Under the pieces are notes generated by a model. It was not told where the DNA came from. It made no database searches and saw nothing but the letters and a program-made list of their open reading frames with translations. Positions 7,672 to 16,344 of a stretch of 46,317 nucleotides of DNA are shown here, piece by piece (position 1 is the stretch's first letter; the number at the start of each line of letters is the position of its first letter). The stretch is from contig CACWFY010000018.1 in assembly GCA_902760345.1 (NCBI GenBank), positions 1 to 46,317 of the forward strand, in the 5' to 3' direction. Both the position numbers and the translations under genes were made by a program. This stretch comes from an uncultured Bacteroidales bacterium (GTDB lineage: Bacteria; Bacteroidota; Bacteroidia; Bacteroidales; Bacteroidaceae).

Positions 7672-8679
7672 ATGATACACTTCTGTACATTATATAATTC
7701 TAATTATGCTGCCAAAGGACTTGCCATGTACTATTCGTTAGTCAGGCATTGTCCGTCCTTCCATTTGTATGTCTTTGCCTTCGATGACAAACTTGTGGCA
7801 GCATTGAACAAAATGCAGCTGGAGCATATGACTGTTATCAGCTTGAAGGAATTTGAAGACGAACAACTCTTGGCCATCAAGCCTACACGGACGGCAGGTG
7901 AGTACTGTTGGACATGTTCCGGATCAACGATACTGTATTGTCTTGAACACTTCAACATAGATAGTTGTACCTATATCGATGCAGACCTGTTCTTCTTTTC
8001 CGATCCGTCTGTGCTAATTGCCGAAATGGGTGCTGATGATGACGTGCTCATTACGGCTCATCGCTATACTCCTGCCTACGACCAGACCGCCACCTCGGGC
8101 AAATACTGTGTGCAATTCATGACATTTAAAAATACAGAGAATGGCTTGCATGTGTTGCGCTGGTGGCGTAATGCCTGTCTTGAATGGTGTTACAACCGCA
8201 TGGAAGACGGAAAATTCGGTGACCAGAAATACCTTGACGACTGGACGACACGATTCAAAGGTATCCATGAACTGCAACATCTTGGTGGAGGCGTCGCTCC
8301 GTGGAACATGCAACAGTATGTGTTCAGGAATGAATCAGGACAAATCTGGGGAACAGAGACAGCGACACAGAAGGAGTTTCCCGTGGTGTTTTTCCACTTT
8401 CATGCCCTGGACTGCTTTAAGAAAGGCTGTCTGAGGGAGTTTGTAGTGACATTAGTAGACGTGTATGACTTGTCACGCAATGTCCGAGATGTATTGTATA
8501 ACTGCTATCTCCCATTATTGAAACGTTCTTATAGGGACATGCGACGTATCGATAAAAGTATTGATGGCTTAGCGACGAAACCTGGTAGGAAAACGACAAT
8601 GATGGGATGGATTTCTGCTGTTGTTAAGCATTCCTATCGTTCTAAAAAGCAGTACTATAGTATTTGGGTTAATAAGTAA
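7672..8679 (+). CDS. GT8-like glycosyltransferase
   Basis: A 335-residue protein with a GT-A start (IHFCTLYNSNYAAKGLAMYYSL), a conserved YCWTCSG region and a YIDADLFFF segment that supplies the DxD metal site (about 103-105). This resembles GT8-type or other nucleotide-diphospho-sugar transferases of lipopolysaccharide loci. It lacks membrane segments and should act on the cytoplasmic face. It lies between another transferase and the dTDP-amino-sugar genes, 6 bases before the latter, so it may add Fuc3N or a neighbouring sugar; that is a guess from context. Confidence 0.75.
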   Translation: MIHFCTLYNSNYAAKGLAMYYSLVRHCPSFHLYVFAFDDKLVAALNKMQLEHMTVISLKEFEDEQLLAIKPTRTAGEYCWTCSGSTILYCLEHFNIDSCTYIDADLFFFSDPSVLIAEMGADDDVLITAHRYTPAYDQTATSGKYCVQFMTFKNTENGLHVLRWWRNACLEWCYNRMEDGKFGDQKYLDDWTTRFKGIHELQHLGGGVAPWNMQQYVFRNESGQIWGTETATQKEFPVVFFHFHALDCFKKGCLREFVVTLVDVYDLSRNVRDVLYNCYLPLLKRSYRDMRRIDKSIDGLATKPGRKTTMMGWISAVVKHSYRSKKQYYSIWVNK

Positions 8680-8685
8680 TTTACG

Positions 8686-9603
8686 ATGAGTGACGACAAT
8701 AGTAAAGCGATGTGTAGAATTATCGAGTTGCCCAAGATTGTTGATACCAGAGGCAACCTCTCAATCATCGAACAGTTCAAACATGTGCCTTTTGAAATTC
8801 GTAGGGTACACTGGATATATGATGTGCCTGGAGGTGTGAATAGAGGAGGTCATGCCTTTATGAATACTGAGGAGTTTATAGTGGCGCTGTCTGGTAGTTT
8901 TGACGTGGAGATAGATAATGGTTCTGAGAAGAAAACCTATGCGCTGAATCGGTCGTACTATGGGTTGTATGTGCCTAAAGGCATGTGGCGTACTATGACT
9001 AATTTCTCTACTAACTCGCTAGCATTGGTGCTGTCATCGACCGACTATGACGAGCACGACTATATCATGGACTATAACGAGTATAAGCAGTGGCGCAATG
9101 ATAGAACGGCGATTCCTGATTCGCCAGACGCGAAGACCTCGCGAAAGATGAACAATCCCGTCAGTAAGTCCTTGATGACAGAGGGTAAGAGTGTGTTTGA
9201 CTGTTCGCTGTGCGAACTCAATAAGATGCACGATGCCGAGGGAAATCTGACGTATATGTATCAGAATGTGCATGTGCCGTTTGCCATCAACAGGGTGTTT
9301 TACAGCTATGACATCCCTGGCGGTGAGGACCGTGGAGCACATGCTCACAAGAAGTGTCACCAGTTTATCATTGCTGCCTCAGGAGCTTTTGAGGTGGTGT
9401 TGGATGATGGTACCAATAAGCGTACCGTGACACTGAACCGCCCATTTTGGGGACTGCACGTGCCGCCAGGTGTCTGGGCCTCAGAGCAAGGTTTCTCTTC
9501 TGGTAGCATCTGTCTGGTGCTTGCCAGTCACGAATATATAGAGGATGATTATATCCGTAACTATGATGACTACTTAGCGTATTTAAAAGAACAGAAACAT
9601 TGA
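8686..9603 (+). CDS. fdtA: Tandem FdtA-like dTDP-4-keto-6-deoxyglucose 3,4-ketoisomerase
   Basis: FdtA converts dTDP-4-keto-6-deoxyglucose to the 3-keto-6-deoxygalactose form. This 305-residue protein is about twice the family length and holds two WxcM/FdtA cupin domains (about 9-140 and 168-300). Both show the R-G-x-L start, the PFxIxRVxxxYDxPGG segment and the DYI...Y ending. The second domain keeps the HAH pair of likely catalytic histidines (219 and 221). The first has HAF instead, keeping His56 but with Phe58 in place of the second histidine, so it is probably structural or altered. The next gene, 4 bases on, is the matching aminotransferase, which supports a Fuc3N route. QdtA-type (Qui3N) chemistry is the main alternative. 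Confidence 0.8.
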   Translation: MSDDNSKAMCRIIELPKIVDTRGNLSIIEQFKHVPFEIRRVHWIYDVPGGVNRGGHAFMNTEEFIVALSGSFDVEIDNGSEKKTYALNRSYYGLYVPKGMWRTMTNFSTNSLALVLSSTDYDEHDYIMDYNEYKQWRNDRTAIPDSPDAKTSRKMNNPVSKSLMTEGKSVFDCSLCELNKMHDAEGNLTYMYQNVHVPFAINRVFYSYDIPGGEDRGAHAHKKCHQFIIAASGAFEVVLDDGTNKRTVTLNRPFWGLHVPPGVWASEQGFSSGSICLVLASHEYIEDDYIRNYDDYLAYLKEQKH

Positions 9604-9607
9604 CAAT

Positions 9608-10714
9608 ATGGTGAAGCTATTAGACCTTCAGAAGATAACGGCCCAGCACCGTGAGGAGTATGATACAGCCATTCGCAGGGTGATGGATGCTGGATGGTTC
9701 CTGCAAGGCAAGGAGAACCAGCAATTCGAAGCAGATTATGCCCATTATATAGGGACGGAACACTGCGTGGCTGTTGCCAACGGGCTGGATGCGCTGAAGC
9801 TCATCATTCGCGGCTATAAGGAGTTGGGCGTGTTTCATGACGGTGACGAGATTATCGTCCCTGCCAATACCTATATCGCCACTATCTTGGCTATCACCGA
9901 CAACCATCTGACACCAGTGCTGGTGGAGCCGACGTGGGAGCATTTGGAGATGGATATCAATAGGGTAGAAGAAGCGATTACTCCGAGGACTAAGGGCGTA
10001 ATGACGGTACACCTCTATGGGCGTATTGCCTATAACGATAAGCTCAAAGAACTCTGCGGAAAGCATAGACTGATACTGATGGAGGACTGTGCGCAGAGTC
10101 ATGGGTGTATGTGGAAAGGCAGAAAAACGGGTGCCTTAGGTGACGCTGCCGCCCATAGCTTCTATCCGGGCAAGAACTTGGGTGCCTTGGGTGATGCCGG
10201 TGCGGTGACCACAGACGACGAGGAGTTGGCTTCCGTCATTCGGGCACTGGCCAACTATGGCAGTCAGAAGAAGTATGTGTTCAAATATGTAGGCATGAAC
10301 AGTCGCATGTCAGAGATTGACGCCGCCGTGCTGGATGTCAAGCTGAAGTATCTGGACGAAGATAACAGCAAGCGCCAGCAGTTGGCTGCCTACTATTATG
10401 CCCACATCAGTAACCCGCAGATTGTGTTGCCTAAACGTATTGACGACGAGAATAATGTCTATCATCAGTTCCCTGTATTCTGTGAACGACGGGATGAGCT
10501 GCAGGCATTCTTGGCGGAACATGGCATTCAGACGCTGATACATTATCCTATTCCGCCACACAAACAGGAATGCTATAGGGAGTGGAACAGCCGTTCATAC
10601 CCTATCACCGAGAGGATTCATGCTCAGGAACTGTCAGTCCCCATGAATCAGGTGATAACGATGGAAGAGGCTAAGATAGTTACTGACTGTCTGAACGCTT
10701 TTGCCGCCATTTAG
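9608..10714 (+). CDS. fdtB: FdtB-like sugar aminotransferase (DegT/DnrJ/EryC1 family)
   Basis: A PLP enzyme of 368 residues that would aminate C3 of the keto sugar made by the FdtA neighbour, giving dTDP-Fuc3N (or Qui3N). Family marks are VPANTYIATILAI, the EDCAQSHG segment carrying the cofactor-binding Asp160, and the Schiff-base lysine in SFYPGKNLGALGD (Lys189). The length is normal. The expected N-acetyltransferase (FdtC) is not in the window. The 3' end overlaps the convergent GT2 gene by 35 bases (10680-10714). Confidence 0.85.
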   Translation: MVKLLDLQKITAQHREEYDTAIRRVMDAGWFLQGKENQQFEADYAHYIGTEHCVAVANGLDALKLIIRGYKELGVFHDGDEIIVPANTYIATILAITDNHLTPVLVEPTWEHLEMDINRVEEAITPRTKGVMTVHLYGRIAYNDKLKELCGKHRLILMEDCAQSHGCMWKGRKTGALGDAAAHSFYPGKNLGALGDAGAVTTDDEELASVIRALANYGSQKKYVFKYVGMNSRMSEIDAAVLDVKLKYLDEDNSKRQQLAAYYYAHISNPQIVLPKRIDDENNVYHQFPVFCERRDELQAFLAEHGIQTLIHYPIPPHKQECYREWNSRSYPITERIHAQELSVPMNQVITMEEAKIVTDCLNAFAAI

Positions 10715-11504
10715 CGACTTTTACTACTCGTTTGGCTATTTTGCGTACAATCTCGTAGCCTTTGTGCCAATGCTTGTCTAGGTATACAGCATATTTGACA
10801 AGTGGGAGTTCGTATGCACTATTATAGGAATGGATAAATTTCTGCATATACGGAGTGAATAGCTCCTGTATAACCTCTTCACGTTCCTTGGCAATTTTTT
10901 GAGGGTAAGTGCTGCTAATTCCTGAAATGTCGTAATAGGCTATGTCAAGGTCGAGAAATGCATAGCTGCGTTCTTCTAGGATAAGTGTCTCAATCCAGAA
11001 TTTCCAGTCAGATACAATCTTATATTTCTCGTCATAGGGATGGCTAACAAGGAGTTCCCGCCTGATGAACGTACCTTGATGACTTAATGTGTCAGAAAAA
11101 AGATGTACGTATAGGTCTTCGTATACATCTTTATGTCTTGTCTTTGAGTCGGTCCTCACGACATGACCTTCTATGACATCTGGGCATAAGCGACTATCGT
11201 AGACATGTTGTAAGACATCGTTATTAAAGAAACTGTCACCGGCATTCATAAAGTTGACGTATTTGCCGGTAGCATGAGCAATGCCTTTATTCATTGCGTT
11301 ATAGATGCCTTTGTCGGGTTCCGAACACCACCAAGAAATAAGGCCGTTGTACTGAGCAATTATCTCCTTGGTTCCGTCAGTAGAGCCCCCATCTACTACA
11401 ATGAGCTCAAAATCTTTGAAAGTTTGGTTGACAATTGAGTCGAGTGTCTGTCTGATGCTCGCAACCTCATTATAGCTGACAGTTATGATGGAAAATATGG
11501 GCAT
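10680..11504 (-). CDS. Family 2 glycosyltransferase
   Basis: A 274-residue GT2 with SIITVSYNEVASI, VVDGGSTDGT, SEPDKGIYNAMNKG and NAGDSFFN. It belongs to the same subfamily as the product of 4564-5361. It is the last gene of a five-gene leftward block starting at 15370, 10 bases after its upstream neighbour. Its 3' end runs 35 bases into the convergent fdtB-like gene, with no terminator visible. Confidence 0.88.
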   Translation of the reverse strand: MPIFSIITVSYNEVASIRQTLDSIVNQTFKDFELIVVDGGSTDGTKEIIAQYNGLISWWCSEPDKGIYNAMNKGIAHATGKYVNFMNAGDSFFNNDVLQHVYDSRLCPDVIEGHVVRTDSKTRHKDVYEDLYVHLFSDTLSHQGTFIRRELLVSHPYDEKYKIVSDWKFWIETLILEERSYAFLDLDIAYYDISGISSTYPQKIAKEREEVIQELFTPYMQKFIHSYNSAYELPLVKYAVYLDKHWHKGYEIVRKIAKRVVKVAKWRQKRSDSQ

Positions 11505-11514
11505 AGGAATATTA

Positions 11515-12477
11515 TTAGAGTTTTCGTATCAGGCAATAGAGATATGCTGTCCATAAGCCTTTTTGCAGGTAATGTGTAAGGTGTGGCACGCGACTCTCTT
11601 TCGATGTTTGTGGCAGACGCTCTATTAAGAGACGGTACTCTTTTAGTTCTTTCCTTATTTGAAGAAGAGGAACTTTCTTGAAGATGTGTAAGGCACGGTA
11701 ATTTGTGGTGGTATAAATAATCTGGTCTCTAATACCAGGATGCTCATAGTGGGAAAGATATTTCTCTAGCAAGAGGGAGGAGGGCAGAAATTCGCCGGCT
11801 TTCATTCCTCTACTGGTTAGTCCAACACTGTTCATGCGGTAGTTGTATAAAGGTGTGGCTATCACTTGCAATGTGTTGATGAACTGACAATATGAAAAAG
11901 TGAAAAGCTCGTCTTCGCGGAAACTGATATTTTCGGCAAATCGCAGGTTGTGCTGACGAATAATATCAGCTTTGAACATTTTATCCCATGTAAACCCAAA
12001 CAGTTCGTGTTTGTCCACATAGCGGAGTTGGTAAAGCCGTTCTTCTGCTGAGGCTCTTCCTTCGCACTTACAGGGAACTGGGGTGGCGGACTCAACAGTT
12101 CCCTCCTGATGGATGAAATTTACACCGAAATATATGATGTCTGCCGGGTTCTTTTGTTGAGTGCACGATATTAGTGTCTGCAAATATGACGGCTCCACCC
12201 AGTCGTCGGCATCAACGAAACAAATATATTCCCCCTGAGCATGATCCAGTCCCAGATTGCGTGCCGTGCTAACACCACCGTTCTTCTTGTATAGATAGTG
12301 AATATTGCTATTCCTGCTTGCGTATTTCTCGCAAATCCTGCGGCTCCCGTCTGCGCTGCCGTCGTCGATAAGTAGTAGCTCGTAGTCTTTTTCTTCTTGG
12401 CTGATGATACTGTCAAGGCATTGCGTCAGATATTGAGCAGCGTTATAGACGGGTATGATGATGGAAATCCTGGGCAT
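11515..12477 (-). CDS. Family 2 glycosyltransferase
   Basis: A 320-residue GT2 of the capsule and lipopolysaccharide type: RISIIIPVYNAAQYL, LIDDGSADGS, GGVSTARNLGLDHAQGEY and the FVDADDW DxD site (about 91-97). The C-terminal third is less conserved and probably binds the acceptor. It stands in the middle of the leftward glf block, 10 bases before the next gene. The donor sugar is unknown. Confidence 0.88.
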   Translation of the reverse strand: MPRISIIIPVYNAAQYLTQCLDSIISQEEKDYELLLIDDGSADGSRRICEKYASRNSNIHYLYKKNGGVSTARNLGLDHAQGEYICFVDADDWVEPSYLQTLISCTQQKNPADIIYFGVNFIHQEGTVESATPVPCKCEGRASAEERLYQLRYVDKHELFGFTWDKMFKADIIRQHNLRFAENISFREDELFTFSYCQFINTLQVIATPLYNYRMNSVGLTSRGMKAGEFLPSSLLLEKYLSHYEHPGIRDQIIYTTTNYRALHIFKKVPLLQIRKELKEYRLLIERLPQTSKESRVPHLTHYLQKGLWTAYLYCLIRKL

Positions 12478-12512
12478 ATATTACTATATTTAAATGTATT
12501 GTTTGTTCAACC

Positions 12513-13391
12513 CTAATCTACAAACTCTTTCCTTGGCGAAAAGGTTAAGCCATCCACAAAACCTCTCCAGAGATTGTTCTTCAGCAGACTTCTTAGCTCA
12601 GGAGCCATGTTCTTTGTTCGGTGAATGTCAAGGCGCAGATGATTCAGATTTTTGAAGAACCATATTATCCAAGGCTTCTCCCCTCGTGAGGCAAACATGC
12701 CGTTGCGCATGTAATAGTAGAATTTCCATGCGGCCTCTGGAGTGGCAGTCTTGATGCTCGCACCATAGTTTGTTGCTGTTTTGTGAACAACCACACTTGA
12801 GGTCGTCAGGTAGCCTTTGTGACCCGCCTTGACAATACGAGCAGTAAATTCAGCATCGTCCACCCAGATAAAGAACTCTCTATAGGGTAGTCCCACTTCT
12901 CTGACAATTTTAGAAGGGACAAGAAGTGACACGAAAGAGGCAGAACGAATGGCATAAAGACCACCTCCTAAGTCGTCATGGTGGACATAGCCTGGTATGT
13001 TCATCTGGTGTATGTTTCCATCAGTCCAAACGACCTTGCTATTTACAAATCCGGTATTTTCATGCTGGTTCAATATATAAACCAAGTGTTCCAATGCGTC
13101 TGTTTGGGGAATCGTGTCATCATCCATAATCCATATGGCGTCGACATTCATTTTCGTCGCGATGGCTATTCCTTCAGCAAAGCCTCCAGCTCCTCCAATA
13201 TTCTTCTCAAGCGATTTGACGACTATTTGCTTGTCGTCAAGCTGCTGAAGGTATTCTGTTGTGCCATCCGTCGATGCATTATTAACCACAATGATACTAT
13301 TGACTTTGCAAGTCTGCAGGCTAATGGCCTCTAAACACTCCTTAAGGAGGGATAGACGATTGTATGTTACTACAACAGCTGCTATTGTCAT
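12513..13391 (-). CDS. GT2 glycosyltransferase, probable galactofuranosyltransferase
   Basis: A 292-residue GT-A enzyme. It carries VVVTYNRLSLLKECL, VNNASTDGT, a WIMDDDTIP motif (DDD about 90-92), WVDDAEF (about 176-181), where an acidic residue would act as base, and a later VVHK histidine for metal binding. This set is typical of the rhamnosyl/galactofuranosyl branch of GT2, which includes the GlfT enzymes. The gene is 10 bases downstream of glf on the same transcript, so UDP-galactofuranose is the most likely donor. The subfamily is well supported; the donor is an inference from context. Confidence 0.78.
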   Translation of the reverse strand: MTIAAVVVTYNRLSLLKECLEAISLQTCKVNSIIVVNNASTDGTTEYLQQLDDKQIVVKSLEKNIGGAGGFAEGIAIATKMNVDAIWIMDDDTIPQTDALEHLVYILNQHENTGFVNSKVVWTDGNIHQMNIPGYVHHDDLGGGLYAIRSASFVSLLVPSKIVREVGLPYREFFIWVDDAEFTARIVKAGHKGYLTTSSVVVHKTATNYGASIKTATPEAAWKFYYYMRNGMFASRGEKPWIIWFFKNLNHLRLDIHRTKNMAPELRSLLKNNLWRGFVDGLTFSPRKEFVD

Positions 13392-13401
13392 ATGATTCGG
13401 A

Positions 13402-14520
13402 TTATATGTTTAAACTGAAAACTTTTTCGATTATCGGAGCCATGTCGTAGTATTGGTATTCTGCCAATCGGCCACCGAAAATAATATTTCTCTCTTGGCC
13501 AATAAGTGAGCGATAGTTGTCTGCCAAAGCATTGTTGCGATTATCATTCACAGGATAATAGGGCTCTAGGCCTTCCTTGTACTCGGTGCTGTATTCTTCA
13601 GAGATGACCGTATTAGGACAGTCATAGACGTCTTGTCCAAACATTTCAAAATGCTTATGCTCAATAATGCGAGTGAAAGGCTGCTCGTGGGATGTGAAAT
13701 TCACGACTGCATTTCCTTGATAGTTGGGAGTCCGCTCTATTCGAGTCTTGAAACTGACTGTGCGCCAATCCAAACGGCCTAGTTTGTAGTCAAAGTATTC
13801 ATCCATCTTACCCGTGTAAACAATCGTATCACATAAAGACTCCCAATGGTATCTGTCAGCAAAGAAGTCTGCTTTGGTCTTTGTCTCAATACCTGCCAGC
13901 AATCCTTCAATAAGAATGTTATATCCTCCAATAGGAATGCCTTGATATTTGTCGTTAAAATAATTATTGTCGTAGACAAAGCGTATCGGTAGCCGTTTAA
14001 TGATAAAGGCAGGAAGCTCTGTACACTTTCGTCCCCACTGTTTCTCAGTATACTCTTTAATCAGTTTCTCATAGATATCTTTACCTACGAGCAATATGGC
14101 CTGCTCCTCCAGATTCTGTGGCTGACGTCCTTTGATTAATTCTGCAGCTTCAGCCTTTTGCTCATTGATCTTATCCTTTGCTTGTTCAGGTGTTGTCACA
14201 CCCCACATCTGATAAAAGGTGTTCATGTTAAAAGGGAGGTTGTACAACTTCCCATGATAGTTGGCAAGAGGGGAGTTTGTATAGCGGTTGAAAGGTACAA
14301 TACCATTCACAAAGTCCCAAACGCTCTTGTTGTTGGTATGGAAAATGTGGGCACCGTATTTGTGGACATTGATTCCTTCTATCTTCTCACAATAAATATT
14401 TCCACCTAAATGTGGACGTTTGTCAATGACCAGACACCGTTTCCCTTTCTGATGAGCCAAAAAGGCAAACGTAGCGCCATAAAGACCGGAGCCTACTATT
14501 AGATAGTCGTATTGCTTCAT
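13402..14520 (-). CDS. glf: UDP-galactopyranose mutase
   Basis: A flavoenzyme that interconverts UDP-galactopyranose and UDP-galactofuranose. At 372 residues it has the normal length for the bacterial enzyme. It shows the FAD-binding start YDYLIVGSGLYGATFA, then KRPHLGGNIY, HKYGAHIFHTN, the EYTEKQWG region and FNDKYQGIPIGGYN, which carry substrate and flavin contacts. It is the second gene of the leftward block, 19 bases after the transferase upstream and 10 before the likely galactofuranosyltransferase. A remnant of another glf start lies at 4484. The presence of glf implies galactofuranose in the product glycan. Confidence 0.96.
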   Translation of the reverse strand: MKQYDYLIVGSGLYGATFAFLAHQKGKRCLVIDKRPHLGGNIYCEKIEGINVHKYGAHIFHTNNKSVWDFVNGIVPFNRYTNSPLANYHGKLYNLPFNMNTFYQMWGVTTPEQAKDKINEQKAEAAELIKGRQPQNLEEQAILLVGKDIYEKLIKEYTEKQWGRKCTELPAFIIKRLPIRFVYDNNYFNDKYQGIPIGGYNILIEGLLAGIETKTKADFFADRYHWESLCDTIVYTGKMDEYFDYKLGRLDWRTVSFKTRIERTPNYQGNAVVNFTSHEQPFTRIIEHKHFEMFGQDVYDCPNTVISEEYSTEYKEGLEPYYPVNDNRNNALADNYRSLIGQERNIIFGGRLAEYQYYDMAPIIEKVFSLNI

Positions 14521-14539
14521 GTTGTGGGGTAATCAACAA

Positions 14540-15370
14540 TTAATATAGTTGACCTGTCAGCTTAGCGAAGGTGCGTTTCGTTAGAATCCATCGGTGTACA
14601 CCCTTTAGGTCTGTGCTTCTGATGATGTCCAACTGTTTCTCCAGTGAATAATTTTTCCTGTACGAACGTACAAAGAATTTGGCTATATAGGAACACCAGT
14701 GGTATTTGTAGTGCCAGTAGTGGCCTATCCACTTGTCAGCGGCAATCAACTGGTCGGCACATTCAAACAAGGCTATCGACAATGCATATTGCTCCACGGT
14801 TACTGGCTCCGAGCCATCGTCCAGCATGCCATCGCAGACAGATAGCGCCATATCTGTTACTTTGATGACGAGGGCGGCAGGGATGGCTACAACACCTGCA
14901 TTCCACATGTGATGCTGTGGCCCTATCGTAATACCGGCATAAGTCTTGCCGCTTACCGTATGCCACATGCTCAAGGATCGCTCTTTCATCTCTGAAGGAC
15001 AGCCTTCATCCAGATGCATCATTCCGCGATTTTTGCCCAGTTGTTCTTTGATTTCCGTCAGACTGCCATGTAAAAAAGTGTCTCCATCCAGGTACATCAT
15101 AGCTTTGTCGGGTGACATCTGTGCAATTTGTTGGAGTACCTTAATCTTTACCCTCCAGAAGAAGTCGTGTTTGCCACGCCACTCCTTGATACGTTCCTGC
15201 GTTATCGGAATGGTCACCACGTGAGGCAGGTTACAATACATGGTGGGGGTATCTGTTACCACATAGACAGTATCCTCTTCGCTAGTTTGCGAAAGGATAG
15301 TGCGAATAGAAAACCCTACCTGTATGTGGATAACAGCGCTATCGCCAATTACGAAATAGACAATATTCAT
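14540..15370 (-). CDS. Nucleotide-sugar glycosyltransferase (GT-A, DxD type)
   Basis: A 276-residue protein starting MNIVYFVIGD, with VYVVTDTPTMY, a long helix-like middle and a YLDGDTFL segment giving the DxD site (95-97). The shape resembles GT8-like or other small retaining transferases, but I cannot assign a family with confidence. The frame is open to 15496, but the promoter boxes at 15394-15424 put the start at ATG 15370. It is the first gene of the leftward block that continues with glf. Confidence 0.7.
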   Translation of the reverse strand: MNIVYFVIGDSAVIHIQVGFSIRTILSQTSEEDTVYVVTDTPTMYCNLPHVVTIPITQERIKEWRGKHDFFWRVKIKVLQQIAQMSPDKAMMYLDGDTFLHGSLTEIKEQLGKNRGMMHLDEGCPSEMKERSLSMWHTVSGKTYAGITIGPQHHMWNAGVVAIPAALVIKVTDMALSVCDGMLDDGSEPVTVEQYALSIALFECADQLIAADKWIGHYWHYKYHWCSYIAKFFVRSYRKNYSLEKQLDIIRSTDLKGVHRWILTKRTFAKLTGQLY

Positions 15371-15393
15371 GGTGCACAGTATTTTATTTTCTG

Positions 15394-15424
15394 CAAAATT
15401 AGTGATTTCTAAGCAATTATCAAA
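15394..15424 (-). promoter_or_regulatory. Leftward promoter of the glf block
   Basis: On the minus strand TTTG (15424-15421), a 19-base spacer and TAATTTTG (15401-15394) match the consensus, 24 bases upstream of the start codon. Confidence 0.8.
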
Positions 15425-15485
15425 GAATATGCTGTGAAATCTTATATTTTTTGCTTGTCTGTATGGTGTATTCGGAATTATTATG

Positions 15486-15493
15486 TACCTTTG
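15486..15493 (+). promoter_or_regulatory. Rightward -7 box before the fucosyltransferase-like gene
   Basis: TACCTTTG lies 15 bases before the ATG at 15509. No good TTTG stands at the usual distance upstream, so the -33 element is weak. Divergent from the promoter at 15394-15424. Confidence 0.6.
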
Positions 15494-15508
15494 CACTCAC
15501 TCATTATC

Positions 15509-16330
15509 ATGATTTTTGCAAGAGACAAGAGCCAGATGTGCAACAATTTGTTGCAGTTTGCCCATGTTTATGCCTGGGGCAGGGAGCATGGACGGAAGGT
15601 GATGTCTATGCGCTTTAGCTACAAGTATCCCTATTTCAAGATTACTCATTCCAATCTGGTTAGCTTTTCGCTGTATGTAATAGCAAAGCTTTTGGCTGCA
15701 ATCAGGTTGCTTCCCACAGCCAGCTTTAAACATGATGATTGTGACCCTGTAGCTTTGGAAAAAATGATGCTGCGCCATAAGAACATCGTAGTCAGCGGAT
15801 GGTATGTCCGTTTCTATGACCTCTTCCTGAAATATCGCGACGAAATAATCGATCTATTCACAATAGACCCACAATACACCGAATCTGTTAAGAAGAAAAT
15901 GAATTCGTGGAATGGTATCCGGTTAGGTGTGCATATCCGTAGAGGGGACTATGCTGTGTGGAAAGACGGTATCTACTGTTACGAAGACGCTGTTTATGCC
16001 GATTTCATCGGGAAATTCTCAGCTTTGATGCCAGAAAAGGAAATCGATGTGTTTTTGTCGACCAATGATCCGCAGGTCAGCACAGGGAAGTTCCAAGAAC
16101 TGTTAAGTAACACGAAAGGCATCCGCCTGCATCTGCTAGGTGGCAATGCTGTTGAGGATCTTTTCATGCTTTCGGAGTGTGACTATATCATAGGCCCTCC
16201 AAGCACCTACTCACTTGTAGCCGCCCTTTATCGTAACATCCCCCTTTGTCGCATGGATCAGGTGTTGGATGGTCGCCTCAGACTATCAGACTTTAGGTTG
16301 TTCGACTATTGGTTCCGCCATATTGTCTAA
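15509..16330 (+). CDS. GT11-like alpha-1,2-fucosyltransferase family protein
   Basis: A 273-residue GT-B fold protein. The key signature is GVHIRRGDY (HIRRGDY at 142-148), the HxRRxD motif that binds GDP-fucose in GT11 enzymes, followed by STNDPQ and a GPPSTYSLVAALY loop. The usual glycine-rich GGLGNQ start of GT11 is replaced by SQMCNNLLQFAHVYA, so it is a divergent member. The frame is open to 15434, but ATG 15509 follows the promoter box. It is followed 14 bases later by a GT87 gene in the same direction. Confidence 0.65.
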   Translation: MIFARDKSQMCNNLLQFAHVYAWGREHGRKVMSMRFSYKYPYFKITHSNLVSFSLYVIAKLLAAIRLLPTASFKHDDCDPVALEKMMLRHKNIVVSGWYVRFYDLFLKYRDEIIDLFTIDPQYTESVKKKMNSWNGIRLGVHIRRGDYAVWKDGIYCYEDAVYADFIGKFSALMPEKEIDVFLSTNDPQVSTGKFQELLSNTKGIRLHLLGGNAVEDLFMLSECDYIIGPPSTYSLVAALYRNIPLCRMDQVLDGRLRLSDFRLFDYWFRHIV

Positions 16331-16344
16331 AGGAAATTTGAAAA

